Source: Gymnorhina tibicen (Eukaryota > Chordata > Aves > Passeriformes > Artamidae). From it: 64,000 bases of DNA. The notes below the pieces were generated by a model. The model was not told the origin of the DNA and made no database searches. It saw nothing but the letters and a program-made list of their open reading frames with translations. The position numbers were made by a program, and so were the translations under genes. Each line of letters begins with the position of its first letter. The first letter of the stretch is position 1. The stretch is from positions 1,500,107-1,564,106 of the forward strand of contig VXAZ01006886.1 in assembly GCA_013399875.1 (NCBI GenBank), written 5' to 3'. Below, one piece after another: positions 39,220 to 51,424 of this stretch.

Positions 39220-42200
39220 TTCTTCAAAGCACATCTCAACATAAGTAATGGTACAGCACTAATCCTCCTCTCCCTTGGCATTCATACCCACCAGAGATCT
39301 ACTGACAGTGTATTTATACTCAGTACTGCACTACAGCTTAGCCAAACTCAGACTTAGCTCTTTAGAACTCCTTACTATCCTGTGAGAACTATAATAAGAA
39401 AATTTGTTTTCAGACTTAAATTTCCAAATATCAGACTGGCAGTTTTAATAATACAATTACAGATGACTAAGTCTTTGTTCTGGTAGATTTAATATACCAT
39501 AAATTCAGGCATACTGGATGAACATGCATACCCGCAAAATAATATTTATCATAACCTAATTGAAAAGCTAGTCTTGGATATTTTGATGAAAATTTGGAGA
39601 TATGCCTTTAATGCTGGTCATTAATCAATATGCAAGTCTGACTGTGTAAATGCCCATTATATGACCCATTCAAAATGCATGTTTTATAGGACTTCATGAA
39701 AAGGGCATCAAGCAGTGGAAGGAGGGGTAGAAACAGGCTGCCTTTGCTCTGAACTTTCAGGAGTAACTCACCTTCCCCTAAAGCATCTGCACAGGTATGG
39801 CTTTGGGGTCACCAGATGTGCTTCCTTAAGGCTTGCTAGTAGGAATATTTCAAAAAAGAAAATGGGGAAAAATACTATGCATTGACTATTCTCTTCCAAT
39901 ATAGCCACACATCGATGCTGCTTTTGCAACACATTGCCACGACAGGCAATAGCTTATGTAAATTCATATTACAATAAAAACATACATTCATGCGGTTATG
40001 AATTTCATCGTTTACCACAGTTTTCTTTGTGGTCTGGATTGTGGCTAGTGAAGAGTTAAAACAAGGAGCATAGACAGAGCTCCAGGCAGCAGAAAGCCAG
40101 TTTGCACTGCTAATTCATTTGAGGACTCCGAAGGAACTGTGTCTCCTTCTGCTCTAATATGTTAAAAGATGGCTGCGTCAGACATTAAACATGATCTGTG
40201 CTCTTGCTGTAGGCAGTTCCACTTGCAGGGCTCTTGCAGAAGTGTTGTTACAATGGGTCTGCATTTGCTCCAAACCTTGCCTGCGTCACTGACCAGGCAC
40301 AGAAAAAAGCAGCTTTCTTGCTTTCCATACTTGTCATAAGAATGGAGAAAGGAACAAACAGGCAGAGAAGAAGCATCAGTGCAGAGACAAGAAGGCTTTG
40401 ATTGGCTCAGCACTTACAGAAATGCAGCCTGTCCCCTCCTGTCAGGAGGCTGGAACAGGAGCTCCTGCCAAGCTCTGTACAATCAATAAGTTTCCACTCT
40501 CTAGCAGCATGAACACGCATTTTTGTCTCCAGGAGGAATGTAAGAGCATCATGTGAACAGGAGTGGTGCAGAGTGCAAAGGGCTCCAGCAGGACAGCCAC
40601 TGATACTGAAGAAAACAGGGCATCTGGAGAAGCTGAAAACATCAGTGATAGGAAAAGGACTTTGTTTATCAAGATAAATACAAGAAAGGGAACTCCTGTC
40701 AATTACAACTGCTCCAGTTCCAGGTCATCAAAGCACTCAGAACTGAACCACTTCTCTGAATCCAGCTGGTTTTATCTGGAAGTAAATGCCAAGAAAGGAG
40801 GATCAGCAATATGTCAGGCCTGAGCTTAGCTGTCCCACTTCACACTCAGGTCTCTGCAAATTTAGAACCTCCTAAAAGCTGTCCTCCTCTTTCATAAGAT
40901 TTAGTAACTTTGCTGCTCCGTATGGCAAAACTGGGAGTTCACTGGTTAGACTCCCTGCACATAAACCTCACTATCACATTCTCACTTTTGTTTTTCCTTT
41001 GTTACAGGTTCTTAAAATTATAGGAAATGGTTATGGCAGCCACTGCAGTCTGTCTTGAAACAGCTGCAGCTTTTTAATATCCTGCAATGTGGTTCATATA
41101 GGAGCAAGAAGCTTTCAGCAATACCAGACATAAAGTGTTGTCCAACAGAACTGGTCTTGTAGTGGATGGCTCAGCTGAGCTGCCCTATGGCATGTAAGTA
41201 TTTCACATACTTTGCCAGATGTGTATTTCATATACAAATGCCAAATGCATTTTTGGGTGATAATTTAATCATTCCAAAGGTTACCACTCACTTCCTTCTG
41301 AAGTTCACCTTAAATATTTGATATCATCAGCACTATCATTCCAACCTGCTTGTCTGGAGCACTTCTAGTGAGAAGCAACATTTACCTCTAGAGGCATTCC
41401 CTGATGCCCACAATAAACCACTACCACAGGGTTGTAAAAAGGCAGTTTTGACCTTGTTTCCTGAGCACCTCTCAATAACAGAAGATGAACAACCAGACAG
41501 TCTGGTGGCTATTTGAAAACCTTCAGGGCTTCTTTCAGTTCTGGGACATGTACTGGTTATCTGCAATTAAAATCTGAAGAGCTACCTCACATGTAGGGTG
41601 ATAGGGCACATATGGGAAACTGTGGGTGGCAACAAAGCGAGCAGCCAGGCTCTGCAGAGGTGTTATGCAGGAGCACATCACACTGCTGTCACAGTATTCT
41701 GCTGGCACTGTCTGCACACTCACAGAAGGACAGAGTCAGTTCCAAAGCAAAGAGCTAGTCTCTCCCACTGGCCCTATAAAGTTTGATCACTTAGTTCTGT
41801 CAAATAGTTCTGTTGAGGCATTCAAAGTACTGCAGATGACTTATCTCCAGTTTGTTTGACTTCAACTACATCCTTAAGTGCAATTTAAAACACCCCTGAT
41901 ATTGTGGCAAATCTATTGCAATACATTTAGTCTGAAATATATTGCTCAATATTTTGAAGATGTTTCTTAATCTGCATCTCACAGCTCCAGTTCCTCTGCC
42001 TTTCCCATTCTTCTGGGCAGGCTGCAGGCAGTGGGACTTGCTACTGCAACAGCAACTTCGCTCAGCTACCAGAAAGGCCAAATGGGAACGAATATGCCAG
42101 CTCTTCTAGCTACTACTGTCACCACAGGACCACAGCAGGAACAAAGAGGAGGCCAAAAGGGTAGAAAGCAGGAACAGAGATAGGTGCCAAAATATCAGGT

Positions 42201-44867
42201 GCTCAGTCCCCTATTTTTCTGTTAAAGGCTGGAGTAAAGGGAATCATATCTTGTGGGTACCTTTCTACCAGCTCTTCCTGAAGGATGCAGAACTTCATGT
42301 GTCTAGAAAACTACATGTGTCTATTTAATATTAGGCAATTTAAACAGTGCTCAACACATCCTGATTAGAAATCAAGTGAGCTACTCTAGCACAGGGGTAA
42401 TGCAGCACTGTATCTGGTCTCTTATTCTCAGAAGTACTTAAGCATGTTACAGGATATAGGGAAAAAACCACAATCGACCTGGCTGGTTCTCTAGGAAACC
42501 CTGCAATAGAAGGAAGGACCCCTGCATGTCCCAAATCATGTGACACACCAGTGTGTGATGTCACACAGCAGAATCTGTATTCTTGTGTCTGCTCATCAGT
42601 GTTGCTTCCAGTCAGGCCACGGCTGGAAGAAAGTGCACAACTAAACTGGGACACCCCCACCTAACCCGTCTTCTGGAATTGTGACTCCCCTTTTCAGCAG
42701 TGGCTCACTAATAGGCTGGATATGCTAATGTTTACAGCCCACCCCAAATAATTTACAACTTCCCGTTGTAAAGTTAAATTAACTGTTAAGCTGTTAAATT
42801 TTCTTGAACTTGTTTTACAATACATGCAGAATCCCTCAGCCTGTAGGATCCCTACTGTCTGAATTAATTTTGTTGACAGCAGTAATATCTGTCCCATACA
42901 AACCTGTCTTCACCAAGATAATGGGACCTACATTTTAGCAGTGTCAGTTATCTACAGCTCTTCAGCCTGAATTGAAAGTTTGTTTAGTATTTCTAAAAAC
43001 TAACTTCTCCTCAAGGAAATATATGTGATACGTAACAAAGAAATAGAAATAAATTATGAGCCATACACATGTGATTTGTTCTAGGATGAACTAGAAAAGC
43101 TATACAACATCTGTCCTCAAATGTTACATTTTTTTTAAAAGTCACTTTGGAAATTACTGAGTAGCCTAGGAATGGAAGCTTTACAATTATGACTACCAAC
43201 ATTTGGCTTCACAAACTTTACTGTCTTCTCCCTCATCTGAAATTCTCTGTGCTTGCTTTAATCCCGGCAGTGATTTTTTCCCTTTACTTACAAAAGGAAG
43301 AGTGTTATGGTACATTAAACTGATTGTAACAAGGGAAGGGAATTTGTTAGGAAGATCCAGTTATCTGTCTGCAAATTACCTTTAGTGCGTTTACTCAGCC
43401 CTCAACAGCTCTTAGCTGTGTGCACTCTGGGAGCTCAGTTCTCCACAGCACTGTTCTCATTTTATGTTCACATAAGAGACTTAATAAGGCTAAAACACAG
43501 AGAAGTCTTTTTAGAACACTGTCTCTAAAAAGGCAGAAGATTAAAGGAGGAAGTTATAATAGTGAATAACAATCTGAACACTTTAAAAAATCTCCTTTTA
43601 CTCACACCAGAGACAACGGTCCTTTTACACATGTTGTCTATGAGATGTCACATGCTTCAGCTGCCCTGGGTGATACTGGCACTCCCTGATCTGTTTCCAG
43701 TCCGAGGATTCTGCTGCCTGGAATCAAAGCACTGCTGAATGAACTTTCTCCCCTCTACCTGGTGCTACAGTAAGCAAGTAGGAGCCTGGCTGGTGTCTGT
43801 TCCCTGCTTTGTTGCAAAGGCTCAGCATGGCAGAAGCTCTAACCTCATTTTTCACAGTTTTTTGGTGCTGCAGCATGTGAGAGAGAAAAACATAACATCT
43901 CTCTTCACACTAAACTTTTCTGGGTTGTGGTAGTGCCAAGGTGCCATTGGGGAAAAGGGAAGAAAGTGGAACGACCACTTCAAGTTTGGGAAAGAGACCA
44001 CATACACAAGTCATGCAAGGTTCTTGAGTTCAGAATGGAATAATCTTCAAGTGCTTCTTCACTATTTACTGCTTTATAGACTTCAATGCAATAAAACTCT
44101 TCTATAGTCAGAAAGCTAACACAAAAAACAACCAATCCAAGTGAATTTATCTACAAATCCAGACATCTCTGTGTGAATAACCTTTGATATCATTCACTCA
44201 GCCTTATTCCTGACTGCAATTCTGTACACAAACCTCTCTCTTGGGTGTGGAAACATATGTGGCTCCATCTGTCTCACAGCTGGCTCTGCCTCCTTGCAAA
44301 ATTATTGTGCAGTATCCAACGCAATGTATGAAATCACCATCAACTACCAGAGTGTGTTGCCTTTTGGCTCACTTTTCTAATAAGGTTCCTGTAAATCTTC
44401 TGAACTACGGCCATATGAACACATCTGTTGTTGAGCAGAACACAACCCCATAAAGCTCTCACATACTTCTCTCCTCTGCAAGACCAAGATTACCAGCTCT
44501 TGGAGTCAGAACAACCTACTTCCTAGTTTTGAGGACAAACTCCCCGCCAAAGCACTTTTCAACAGATGTTCTGATTCAGCATTTTCTCTTCCTGTTAAAC
44601 AACAGTCTCAGCAATGGCACCTCTAACTACCGGAGGCATCCTTGCTTGGGGCCTATGAAACACGGCCGGGGGCCAAAATATGCACACAACAAAAACAGAA
44701 ATAAAACCATGGGATTTATCAAGTCTATTGGATTACAAGGCAGTGGAGGAAGAGAGGATATTTGCATGAAACAACCTAGATAATAAAGGTCAATGGATAA
44801 ATATTGTAGTCTCACCCACCATAGAAATGATCATTGTTGACAAAGACACTTAGGAGATAGCACACTT

Positions 44868-45526
44868 AGGTTCCATTACAGCCTGGAAGTGACACACTGA
44901 GGTTTGCTCAGTTTTATCCAAATTGAAGTATTTCCTTCACACATATGTGCATCACAACCAGCTTTCATTTTGAGTGTTGAAGCCACGCTGAAATAACTGA
45001 AAAAAAAAATGGAAAATTAATGAGGTTGAAAAAACCCAAACCATTCTTTTCTGTAAAGAAGGTTTGGACATTGATATTTTCACTCAAAATCTACACTCTG
45101 TGGTCTATGAAAGAAGTTTGAGCACTGAAGTTTTTACCTGCCATGTCTGAATTGCTTATAAGCACAACCAATGATTTGGCTGCTTCCTCTAAAGCTAAAT
45201 TCACCCTCCCATTTAAGAAAGGGAACCACTACTGCACTGGAAGAAGCCTGCTGTTTATCCTGCTTTTAATTGATGTCTCCATTATCCGACCTCTCAAAAA
45301 GGCTACAAAAGCAAACACCACAGTACGTTTCTGACTCGCCTACTCTCTCCCTGTCCAGGCTGATGTATTGATTGCAGTTGAAGATTAGCCAACACTGAAG
45401 TGTAACTGATTACATTCAGTGTGAATTAGGTTCCACGCAGAGTCTGAGGAGCTGGAAATGTCACATTGTTTGAGGATAGCTCAGTTTTATTCCAGCTGAA
45501 GTATTTCCTTCACACACCAATGCATC
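44868..45526 (+). repeat. Pair of related direct repeats about 560 bases apart
   Basis: Copy 1 spans about 44,868-44,953 and copy 2 about 45,428-45,526. Both run through AGGTTCCA, a GGAA(A/G)TG(A/T)CACA segment, GCTCAGTTTTAT, and GAAGTATTTCCTTCACACA, then end in TGCATC. Spacing between the shared segments differs slightly. The segments in between do not look repeated. This may be a local segmental duplication or two insertions of an unclassified interspersed repeat. Confidence 0.7.
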
Positions 45527-48500
45527 TCCTCCAAGACAGTGAGAGAAGTCACTTGGCCAAAGATCATTAAAGCCAATTAAGTTGAGCCTCTATATAGAGA
45601 CTGCAAGCCCAAATTCCAGCTATTGAAGCTCTTGGAAACTGTAGTCAAAGTAGGGGATATGTTTATCTGACCTGGTGGAACATAAGTCTGTCTTTTGATC
45701 ACCAAGTAGTTCTGGTTTTGGGGTTTTTTACAGACTGCTACTTAATTGCATATCATTAACATCATGGTATATGGTCCTTTCCAGCATTACACACCAGTAC
45801 TGTTTAAAAATATATGAGCAACATCCTATTTCAGCAGTAATCCTTCTTCTTCTAAAGCAGGGACAAAAATAAGGAAAATGTTGGAGCTATATTTCTAAGC
45901 TGTTCTTCTATTTCTTTCCAGAACTAGGCTGAGATTGAAAATAAACTTCCACAGCAACCCATTCAGGTATAACAAGCAAAACCAACTATGTTTCTGAAAT
46001 GGCATCAGCAGCTGGCAGTGCTGGCAAATTTTTCATGCATAAAAATTTCAGGATATATTTGCTATCTGATTTTAACTACAGTTCCTCCAGTTAGAAAGTA
46101 TCACTAATAACTACAAGCAAAAAGTGCAGAAAAGAACAATTTTCAACATATCCTCACACCTTCAGTCTTTTCTGTGACTAAGTGACTGGGGAAAAAAAAT
46201 TGTATCTTCGACTTGGTCTAGGATGGAATTCCTAAAGGCAACTCAGAATTAGAAAACAAAAATCCCATCTGTTCACAGTAAATATAAGTTAAGTGACATT
46301 GAAAGTCTCACTTCTATCATTTAGCATATGTTCAGATCTCAGGATTCCCACCCCAGCCCCCAGTAATTTAAATATATCACTGCAATTGGTTCCAGTCACT
46401 CTTGCATAATATGGAATGACTGCTTCCTGTAAATACCATTGACCCTTTTGCTTGTAATGCTCACCAGTGTATTTTGAACTACTTTTCACACGTATTTTTC
46501 AAAGGTGGTTTGAACACACTCTTAATGAGGGTTCCATCAATAGCTCTTTTATAAAGTGTCAGCCTGATAATTGTAGGGGAGTAGAATTATAACCTAGAGG
46601 CTTAGTTTCAGTGTTTTTTATAAACAATAGGAAAGCAGTGTTCTTATTGTGATAAATCCTTGGTACTTGTCAAGCTCTGAGAATAATACATTCTTAATTA
46701 AATTTACGCTTACCTGAAGGAAACAGCAGATATAATAACCTTAGATCCAACTCACCATTAGCTTACTTTTCTGGAAATAATTGTTGCAGAATGGCAAGTA
46801 ACTTTTCCTCCAAATGCTACAAGTTCAGATTTTTAAGAAGAAAGTCAGTACTGTCACTCAGTGCTCGTTCCTTAAAAAAAATAAAATAATAAAACAAAGA
46901 AGCTAAAGCCATTCAAAGAGACATTTACACATAGTTAAAATAAAAACCTGTAATTTTATTTCTAACATTTATCTCAGAACCCCTTTATCAGTATATCTAC
47001 CACCATCCCGGAGATGCAGGCTCTACATATAACTTTGACAATTCCTTGAACAAAGCTGTAATGCTTCTCCCCTCCATCCTCCCTTAGATATAATAATTGT
47101 CCATATCCATTTCTGAGGATGATTTCAACATCCAAAATTATGACTTTCATTATTTGAGTATTCTTATTCTTGACACCATAAAAATCAATAAAAGACTATG
47201 AAGGACAATGGGAAGCAGCGGTAGGAGCTGGGCTCCTACTCCTACTCCACCTTTATTCCAGTGGGGATGTCCCTTCCTTTCTTTGCAGTGACAGATGGTG
47301 GTTAGGAAAGATAGCTTGGTTGATAGTAACTGGTAGTATCTTTAAAAAAAATAATTCAAAACATCTGCTCTGACAGAAGACAGACATATGCCTCGAGTTA
47401 CACAGCAAACCTCCCCTCAGACTCCACTTCATGGAAAAATGTGGTCAAATATCTCAGAATTTCAACACTGCTCCATTCTGGATAAAACACAGTAACAGGC
47501 AAGGAATCAAACTTCCACTAATCTGAACTCAGGGCTTGTAGGACACAGAAAACAAAGTCAGCACTGTACTACACAGCTGGATTTAGGAACATTTGAATTC
47601 TGCTTGGAGACACTTGAAGTACACGTGTATTGCATAAGCTCACACAGACTTGGCTTTGTGAACACATAGACTTCTGCTTTGCACACGTGGCAAACTAAAA
47701 TCAAGATAAGATTCAAATATAACTGGGAGAAAGACTAAAGAGTATATTCTTAGCTAGAAATTCTTGTATTTTGAGAGACAGAAATTGAAAAGATTCTTTT
47801 TAAAAAGAGACAGAAAATTTCACAGCATGATTAAAAGTGGGGGGGTTAAAATCTTAGGTCACCATTGACACTGGGTTATACAGAACTTCTATTTCATTTA
47901 TGGAGATAAATATATCATGTTTTATCATGAAAAGATAATAAATTCAATTTCCTCATCACTACATGCCATTGATAAAAATTAAATATAGTTCTTCCCACCG
48001 CAGTGACTAACAGCCTAACTCCAAATCCAGTCAAGACTTGAAAGATTAATTTGTCAAAGCCACCTCCATCAAATATCACTCATTTCACATCACAAAAACC
48101 ACTGTTCTTTCCACAAGGCTGATAGGATCAAATTCATCCAAGCTGCAATTTCATCAAGGCTAAGGCACATACAGCATGTTATGAATGGAACTACTTGAGG
48201 TTCATTGTGTCTAAACTTACACAAAATGTACAGAGGATTTTGTAGAGTATTTTCAAAGAACTAGGGAAAGATAACTCACTGCATTTGATTAGCAAACAGG
48301 TTAAAAAATAAGTGACCTTGTGTTTCACAGGAGAGGAAATAACAGCACTGAGAAATGAAGAGTTACCAGGGCTTTGTATCCAAGACTGTGATGTAACCCC
48401 AGAAGTTACATGAGCCTACTTGTGCTAAATAAATTCCAGAACGAATGGAGATTTCATCTGTTTGACCTGATGCCCTGTCCCAGAGCCATTAATTGCTCAT

Positions 48501-49120
48501 CATAATCTTGTTAATTTGTTATCAAAAGTCAAGTAAATCAATGTTCCACAAAGTCTTGAATAAAATAGAACAACTTGTAAGTGTTCTTTTTTGTTTTGTT
48601 AAACGTCTTTGAAACTGGCATTGCTTACACTGTAACTAGGTTCTTTCCATTTCTGAAAGTGCCTTTTCTAGGCAAAGGAATCACTTCCACAGGCTGTTCA
48701 GGGGCAGAAAATCAATTACAATCTGACCCTTTTAAAAAAACAAATCCAAACAAACTTTGTTCCCCCACCATTTCTGGAAGTAAATGAGACTGTCAGAAGA
48801 ATCTGGAACATGACATTTCCATAGCCTACAGGAAACAGTGAAGAGTTCATACAATAAAAATAAAATTTGAAACAATATTTGCCCCATTAGGACAAACAAC
48901 CTGTTAACAGTACTCAACCTTCTCCCTTTGTAGCAGCAGCTGATGTAACAGTTTTCCTTCTAGTTATGGTTTCTACACTTCAAAACTGAGGCTCTAACTG
49001 AGTTTTGTGTCATATGCATAATATCCAGGAAACAAACTATACTGCACAGCTACACACCAGAACTTGCAGTGAATTATCTCTTGCAAAAAACAAAGCCTCC
49101 TGGCAGTATGTCTTTAACTG

Positions 49121-49140
49121 CTTCATTAGCAATAATGAAG
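49121..49140. repeat. Short inverted repeat, first of two near-identical copies
   Basis: CTTCATTAGCAATAATGAAG contains arms CTTCATT and AATGAAG that can pair around a six-base loop. The same 20-mer recurs at 51,405-51,424 with one substitution. Confidence 0.6.
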
Positions 49141-51297
49141 CTTATGTCCCTAATGTACACCTGGGTCAGCAAATTCCTTGTCCAGGCTTAGACAAGCTAG
49201 AGAAGTAACACCTCCTCTAGATGGACATTAATTATTAAACCACATTTATCAAGGGAAAGCAGCAAGGTAACTGACTCCCTAGGCAACTGCCAGGGGCCTG
49301 GAAACACTTCCACAGCCTCCATGCACACCTAGGACAGTTGGGTTTGCTCAGTTGTCCAAAGCAGGCTGCTCACATAAAACACCAAAGGCCAACACAGCCC
49401 GGAGAGCAACGTGTGCTGCTGGGACCCCTACTCTGCACTGAGAGCCAGCCTCTCCCAAGAAACACAACAGCGAGGTGCAGGCAGCAACCACACAACTGCG
49501 AAGCTCCCTGGGTTTGCTTACTCCAGCTTTGCAAAACCTATGCAGTCACACATCCACCTTTTCTAAATAAGCCACAATTCCTTCTGCCTTTTGATTGAAA
49601 AAAAAAAAGTAGAAGTTCTGCTTCTTTAGAAGTGAGCAAATTTCTCAAATATTTGAAGTTTTTCACATCAGGAAACTTATCTCTGAGCCATGGGACACTG
49701 TTTACATAGCTCTCTCAAAGTAAGCTAAGGACAGAAGCCCTTGCTATGGTAATGGGCAGAAACAGAATTGCATCTTGGATTCACACCTTTCAAAAGAGGG
49801 ATGCCTTGACAAGGTAACCCACCCATCTCCTCACAGTTTGAAACTCAACTGGGCATAGGGTGCATACAACACTTGAAATCTTTCATCCTACCCTCCAGAT
49901 GCTGTAGAAAATCACATCAAAGACTCTCACATTTTTTCTCTACCTGAATTTATTCATGACCTCTGGTGACTCTGCTAATATTGACCTTTGATTTATGTAG
50001 TATTTCACTTCTCTGGTCTCTGTCGTTTATTCCTCCAATAAATTTTTTCAGCAGAAATTATATCTTTTCTTAGTCTTTATTTACCCAGTCTAAACAAAAC
50101 AAATCTTCTAATTGTTCTTTGATATGATAAGGCATCCATTTTGCAGATAATCTGAATGGCTCTTCTGTACACCTGATTCTCTGAATAAATCTGTTATAAA
50201 AACTGGCAGCCTAAGTCATGCAAAGTGCTTACCATGTCATGAGGCCAGCTATGAGGAACTAACTATTTCCTTTACTCTGTACCAAGTACCTGCATGTTCC
50301 TGACTATAAAACCCATATACCACTCTCCCAGTCCTCATTTACATGGTGCTGATATCCCTTACCTTTTTTAAAGATCAGCTGCTCCTCTTTTCTTCTTTCC
50401 CTACTTATTATCCTTTTTTCCTGTCCTCTTCTCCTTTATCTTCTGAATATTCTGTAAGCTGCAGACTTCAGATAAACAAGCAACTGAGCAACAGACTTAC
50501 AAATATGTATTTACAAATGTGTATTACAAAGGTTTTTATGTCCTCAAGGAACAGAGGCTGCTCCATTCTCAAGCAAAAGAAGGCCTACACATACTATAAA
50601 GACAGTTGTTTATCACGCCCTCCCTGCTGGCTTTCTTGGTCAAAAGGTTATTTCTAAATCTGTCACTGATCTGTCCAATGGTTTTGATTAAACATCTTTC
50701 TGGTCTCATTCTGCTTCCTTACTTGTGAAATGGAGTTAAAAATATATTAATAAGCAGATTGATAGAAGTGTGTTAATAAAATCATGGCACTTTTTAAATT
50801 TCTCAGAGTGGCCAGCTTTTGCTAGGATAGAGCAGATGTCTTGTACTTTACACCATTGCACAAATTCACTTCTATCATTTCAAAGGAGCAAAGCAAACAA
50901 ACTCACTTTGTTCACTTTCAGAATCAGTACACTTTATGAGCTAAAAAACATTCCTTGTAATATCTTGCTATGATTCCAGATTCGCAACTTAAAACATGCC
51001 CAACTCCTGGCAACGAAAATCCCAGTCTCACCATTTATGCTGGTGATGTTTATCCCTGAAGTCTGAGTTGCACAAGTCAGAAGGCAAGTTATTTATAGGA
51101 CAGTCTTAAGATTTTGCAGTTTGTATGTCTAAAATTCTTTTCCCTTCATCGAAAAGCTCTGTGAACATACTAGCAGAGAGAAAAAGAACACTGTGTGAGA
51201 ACATAACACCATCTCCCCTGTTCTGAACAGTGTATGGAAACAAACTAGATAAAATATCAGGGAAAGGGTATTCAAAAGGAGGAAAAAACCCAAAAAA

Positions 51298-51310
51298 CCC
51301 CCCCCCCCCC
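51298..51310 (+). repeat. Homopolymer run of 13 C
   Basis: Thirteen consecutive C bases follow AAAAAAC-type units, and A runs flank them on both sides. Length errors in assembly are likely here. Confidence 0.95.
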
Positions 51311-51404
51311 AAAAGCTCATCTATATCTCATGTAACACATACTAAAGAAACCCATCCAGTTTCTTCGAGGAGGCTTACTTTAGATCTAAATTCAACCTTT
51401 CCAC

Positions 51405-51424
51405 CTTCATTAGCAACAATGAAG
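51405..51424. repeat. Short inverted repeat, second copy
   Basis: CTTCATTAGCAACAATGAAG matches the copy at 49,121 at 19 of 20 bases, and its palindromic arms are kept. The single difference lies in the loop. The flanks of the two copies are not alike. Confidence 0.6.
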
